Shown here: piece by piece, positions 59,829 through 64,000 of the stretch | Layout: each line of letters opens with the position of its first letter | Numbering within the stretch: the stretch's first letter is position 1 | Source of the DNA: Alnus glutinosa | Taxonomy: Eukaryota; Streptophyta; Magnoliopsida; Fagales; Betulaceae | DNA: 64,000 nt | NCBI RefSeq assembly: GCF_958979055.1 | Contig: NC_084897.1 | Location: forward strand, 23,897,628 to 23,961,627 | Direction: 5' to 3' | The notes under the pieces: model-generated | Told to the model about the DNA's origin: nothing | Seen by the model: only the letters and a program-made list of their open reading frames with translations | Databases searched by the model: none | Position numbers and translations under genes: made by a program

Positions 59829-61886
59829 AGTTTTCAGTGTAGTAGGGATTGGATTGTGAGATGACGGAGGAGAGGCTCAAGCTTACGGAGAAGAAATTAG
59901 TGTAGACTAGGGTAGTGGGCTTCAGAAGTGATTGTGGCTTTTTGTTTGCATTGTTGCTTTTTGATGGCTGATTGGACAAGGGGCTGAAGAGGGAAACTGT
60001 GGGTGGGGGTTGCTTCGGTGTGTGGTTCTGTAAAAAGTAAATGACGAGTTAGGGGGGGGAGGGGGAGCAGTAGTAGATAGAGAGAAAAATGAGATAAAAA
60101 GCTTAGTTGAGAGAGAGTAGAGTAGGAGGATGTAGGTGTAGGATTTTTCTTATTATATAGGTGGGCGACTGTAACAGGGAGGGAGGAGGAAGAAATGGGC
60201 TTTTGGGAAGGGGGGATAATTTTTTGTAGCATACAAAACAACCACATGATTTTCAGAGTGGTCAAGAAGAAGCAATAGCAGAAAAACATGTACAGTGAAG
60301 AAAATCATCTAAAACACAAGGCAAATGAATAGTTTGACCTCTTTACCCTTATCAAAGCCTTAACTTTTACTCTTTTGCGCTTTTTTGCCCTCTACCCTTC
60401 ACTTGTTCTATCAACTTAATTATGCTACATGATTCACCCTAACCGCAAGTCATTATTATGGACAGAAATTTCCTATGTGGAATAGAATACTAACAAACTA
60501 CTAGAAAATACAAATAAAGAAAGACGATGATGGGACTCTAGATATAGATTAATCTCTACTTTAAATAACCAAACCACAGTTTAATAGGCTGAACTCCTCC
60601 GTGGGGCCAAACTTTTGCGAGAAGTATTTGACGTCAGCATACCTCGGACCGGTGGCTGATTGATTGATTGATTGATTGATGCTTTTGACACCCGAGGGGG
60701 GTGGATTTGGAATTTGGCCTTGAATCTCGTACTAAAGAAAATTAATCGTTAAAAGCTCAAATGTATATGATAGAAACACAAGGCACTCGGATCTGTTTTT
60801 TTTTTCTAAAGTTAGTGTTCTATAATCTAACCCACATATATATTAATAAACAATTTAAAACATAAAACTCTATTAATTTACACACAAAAAAACTACCTTT
60901 ATTTTATCCTATATTGGAGGAATATTCTCAACCTAAAGTCTTTTATACTGGTACTGGCACGTGTCCTGAGCATGCTAGTGGTTATATTAATTTTATTTTA
61001 GCATTTTCACGAAATCTCCAACGCAGCTCGGAAGAAATTTCTATCTAAAAAAGCAAAACTCTACTCCATTCAAAAAGTAAAAATGTTTAGAACAAGAGAC
61101 AAAACAAAACATTAACAACCCTCACACAAAAACAATTCACTTTTATACCTCGTCAAAACACTTTCAAACCTAAAATAAAAAAATCCCTCAGGGCCTCTAT
61201 GTTACATATAAATGCAGCCAACGGTCAAAATCAGACTTATGTACTATATTAAAAATTAATAGAAAATAGGGGGGGTGGGTCAGCTTGTTCCTAATCAGAA
61301 AAAAAAAAAAAAAACAATAAATTTAAGAACTAAGAAGACTGTTAGACAAAATTGAGGTATAAAATGAATGAAGTCCGTCGTAGTTAGTTTAATTAATGAA
61401 CACGTAAGTAAGATGAAAGACGTAAATGACAAATGTGTCCAGTTCGTTGAGTTGGTAAAAGGTTGATGTTAAAAGGGTGTGAAAGGGGAAGGAAGTTACT
61501 ACTTTAGGGTTCTTTTTAACTTGTACTGCGAATAAATAAATAAAAACCGTGGGAGCCATCTTCGTCCTATGAATTTATTTTAGGAAACTTCCGGGAAAAG
61601 GGCCAGGAGCAAAGCGGTGATGACCTTTGGCCAAGGATTAGGATCACACGGTCGCACCCTATCAAAAACACAAAGCATACTTTGCCTCTATACTCTTTGC
61701 TAATTCATACAAACTACCAAAACAATCTATCAAATTTCAGATTCAATAAAATGAGTTTCATTGTAGGAATTCATCAAACCAAGAAAAGCGGGAGCCCCAA
61801 CTTGATCGGTAGTGAGAGTACACAGAGAATCGAGATATGTAAAACATGCACGTGAATCAGGATTGGCTGCAATCGTAGTTTATTCG
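59829..61886. other. 3' flank of the GTE gene and intergenic DNA
   Basis: The 3' UTR probably extends several hundred bases with G-rich patches (60051-60067). (GATT)n microsatellite at about 60656-60680. No gene beyond this. Confidence 0.5.
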
Positions 61887-62140
61887 ATTGCAATTGTGAG
61901 AGGCCCTTCGATGAAACTCACTTATCAGGTGAGCCCCATCAGGGGGCCTCTCACAATTGCAGAAAATCCATAATTAACGGGAAACCCGCTCCATATGTAG
62001 ATACAATTATTTGAGAGTATAAATTCTCAGTCATGTGAGCCCCATCCCTCAGGCGACTCACAATTGCATGAAATCCCCAATTGCATGGGATCTTGCACCA
62101 TATGCAGATACAATGATTTGAGAGTGAAATCCTCAGTTCC
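61887..62140. repeat. Hairpin plus two-unit tandem repeat
   Basis: GATTGCAATTGTGAGAGGCC (61887-61906) pairs with GGCCTCTCACAATTGC (61945-61960). Two tandem units of about 105 bases follow (61930-62032 and 62035-62139), each with GTGAGCCCCATC, CACAATTGCA(G/T)GAAATCC, CCATATG(T/C)AGATACAAT and ATTTGAGAGT. Together they may be a duplicated small element; no class can be assigned. Confidence 0.65.
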
Positions 62141-62141
62141 A

Positions 62142-62345
62142 CTTAGAGCATTCACACCCAATTAGCTATTTTAACCTAAAAATTGGTGAGCTGATATAGT
62201 GCAGGTGGTAAAAAAAGACATAAGACATGCACATGACTTTGGAATGTAGGTGCTTTGAAAAAGTGAATAGCTAAAATATAAAATTTTGATTTTTAAGCTA
62301 AATTGGATAGAAAAGTTGCCGAATGTGAATGTTGTAAGGTGCTAA
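62142..62345. mobile_element. Probable MITE
   Basis: The left end CTTAGAGCATTCACACCC and the right end read on the other strand, CTTACAACATTCACATTC, are imperfect inverted repeats bounding about 200 bases of AT-rich non-coding DNA. Target duplication not resolved. Confidence 0.5.
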
Positions 62346-62924
62346 GAAAAAGCTAAAAATGTGAACCCCATATGCATATGAATATGCAGTCACTTGACCT
62401 TCTCTTAATGACAATTGCTACAAGATGGTTATGCTTTCTATAAGATAAACTAAAGAACTAAAATATCCTTGTGTCAAAATAGTGAATACTTGTTTGGAAA
62501 CAATTCCTAGTGATCAACTTACCTATTGGCAATAAAATTCAAGTAAGAACAGTGTTATCATAATCAAAATGGTCATTCTAGATGTTTGGCCCTTTGGCTA
62601 AGAGCAAGAGTGGTCTTCTAATTTCCATTTCTTTAGAACATCTTGGGAATAATCTCTCTACCTTAATTAACCACAAAATTATTGTACCGAATGTTAAACT
62701 TACAGGCTACAGGCTAGTTGAGTTACCGTTAGATAATTGATGATTTCAAATCATGTGGCACTTAAAGCTGAAGAAATTCGAGAACTGATTAGCAGTGGAA
62801 GGATGGAGAAACTGGATCTGGTTACTGTGTATTACCGCACAGCATACTCCTAGTGTGATTCAATCTCTTAAGATTCCAAGTGAGTGTGCTGATAGACTCC
62901 CGGTTGATCAAACCTCCTAGTGAG
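62346..62924. other. Intergenic DNA, nothing recognised
   Basis: No gene. The last 45 bases resemble the beginning of the following LTR (GAGTGTGCTGATAGACTCC... with CGGTTGATCAA), which suggests a partial duplication. Confidence 0.45.
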
Positions 62925-63103
62925 TGTTGATAACACAACCGGTTGATAAGGATAAGATTATCTAGAGGAAATTTACTTGTAATTAGATTTCTATCTAAGA
63001 GTTTGTGTTAGATTAGAATACTGTAAGCTAAGGTTTATCATGTAAACTATACTACCTTGTATGTTCTATATGCTTGAAAGCCAATATACTCTGAAATTCT
63101 ACA
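62925..63103 (+). repeat. 5' LTR of a copia element that runs past the window
   Basis: It begins TGTTGATAACACAACC and ends AAATTCTACA, directly followed by the primer-binding site TGGCATCAGAGC (63104-63115). The partner LTR must lie outside the window. The left boundary is less certain because of a similar sequence at 62881-62908. Confidence 0.65.
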
Positions 63104-63168
63104 TGGCATCAGAGCAACTATAGACTCACGTCTCCAGGAATTTTTTTTTTTCTTTCCCGATCATCATT

Positions 63169-64000
63169 ATGTCTGCCTCCCGGATTCCTCCTCCAAGTCT
63201 TCTTCATCCAACGTCCTCTTCACCGTCCCAAATATGAACCATACCTTGAATATCAAGCTGTCCAACAACAACTTTCCTAGCTGGCGAACTTTGATTTTAG
63301 CCTTTGTTAAAGCCAATGATGCGTATGGCTTCCTAGATGGTACAACTCCACCTCCAGCCCAGACCATCCCGAATACTAGCACCACTCCTGGTGCCCCTGC
63401 CACCATGGCTAATCCCGACTTCCTTCTCTGGTGTCAACGTGACCAGATGCTGCTCAGCGTGTTGATCTCCACGCTCACTGAACCATTAGTAGTTCATGTC
63501 GTCGGCTCAGCCACTGCTCATCAACTTTGGACGACTCTTGTCTCCATGTTTGCTTCCCAAGCTCGTTCACGGGTTATGCAGATTCACTATCGCCTTGCCA
63601 CAGCCAAGAAAGGTAGCTCTTCAATCACAGAGTATTTTCAATCCTTTAAAGCCATGTGTGACAATCTTGCTGCTGCCGGACAGCAACTCAATGACTTTGA
63701 AAGCACCTCCTACCTTCTTGCTGGCCTTGGATCTGAGTATGATCCCTTTGTCACATCCCTCACCACTCGGTTGGATCCTCTCTCCTTGCTCACGAGATGA
63801 GGATAGAGCACAATCTTTCCCCTACTGAGGTTTCCCCTCCTATGGCTAATATTTCTACTCGGGCTCCCATGAATCGTGGGAGAGGATATCGTGGTCGAGG
63901 TCGCACCACGTATAGAGGCAGAGGACCGTCTTCTGGTGGCCGAGGCAGGGTCATTATTTCTCCCAAGACCCTGCTGCTCCTTCTCGGCCAATCTGCCAAC
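63169..64000 (+). pseudogene. copia gag with frame breaks, cut by window edge
   Basis: It starts MSASRIPPPS at 63169, then shifts frame near 63200. The main frame, 63234-63800, has copia gag features: NIKLSNNNFPSWRTL, YGFLDGTTPPP, LLWCQRDQMLLSVLISTL, LWTTLVSMFASQARSRVMQI, YFQSFKAMCDNLAAAGQQL and LLAGLGSEYDPFVTSL. A second shift near 63795 moves to a frame with HEMRIEHNLSPTEVS and an Arg-Gly-rich stretch (RGRGYRGRGR). Two breaks mean it is not functional as read. Pol would lie beyond 64000. Confidence 0.85.

Noticed and set aside
59897..60289. 130-residue minus-strand frame after the GTE gene
   Set aside because: It lies in the presumed 3' UTR of the GTE gene, and its low-complexity Ser/Leu/Pro composition comes from G-rich patches.
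1..64000. A CRISPR array, bacterial operon or phage-like system
   Set aside because: Spliced genes, plant gene families and AT-rich repeats throughout; no regularly spaced short repeats with unique spacers were seen.

Overview
The window is nuclear DNA from a flowering plant, most likely a woody eudicot; I cannot name the species. The grounds are five intron-containing genes with plant-only or plant-typical architectures (ICE-type bHLH, GH3 beta-xylosidase, CYSTM peptide, GTE bromodomain protein, SANT-domain nuclear protein), AT-rich intergenic DNA full of microsatellites and homopolymers, and many plant-type transposable elements. Nothing bacterial, organellar or CRISPR-like was seen.

Genes: a SANT-domain nuclear protein (+, 6762-9933, 2 exons); a bHLH93/bHLH61-type transcription factor (-, 14051-12718, 4 exons); a BXL6-type beta-D-xylosidase (+, 34605-38360, 6 exons); a 67-residue CYSTM peptide (+, 43425-44154, 3 exons); and a GTE2/GTE7-type bromodomain-NET protein (+, 57818-59828, 3 exons). 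All exon phases close, so all five look intact. From memory, Arabidopsis carries GTE2-BXL6-bHLH61 side by side (At5g10550-10570) and the duplicate pair GTE7-bHLH93 (At5g65630-65640). The bHLH-BXL6-GTE order here therefore looks like the ancestral block, pushed apart by transposons. The genes do not form one pathway: three are nuclear regulators or chromatin readers, one is a cell-wall glycosidase and one is a small membrane-tail peptide.

The gene-poor stretches hold well-delimited elements, many with target-site duplications (TSDs) that can be read directly. These are: a minus-strand non-autonomous LTR element (3073-4491); two small MITEs with 9-bp TSDs (19182-19385, 28406-28564); a three-LTR TRIM (28580-29357); a 5'-truncated LINE with a 12-bp TSD (30985-31954); two long-TIR elements (10092-10522, 32138-32594); a hAT-type element inside another hAT-type element (39211-40758); and a stack at 44.7-53.9 kb. 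In that stack an old Ty1/copia gag relic was split first by a younger copia element (TSD GATCT, itself carrying a 1.7-kb insert) and separately by a hAT-type MITE. The right edge enters another copia element.

All splice sites, domain calls and repeat boundaries were read by eye. No alignment, database search or expression evidence was available.
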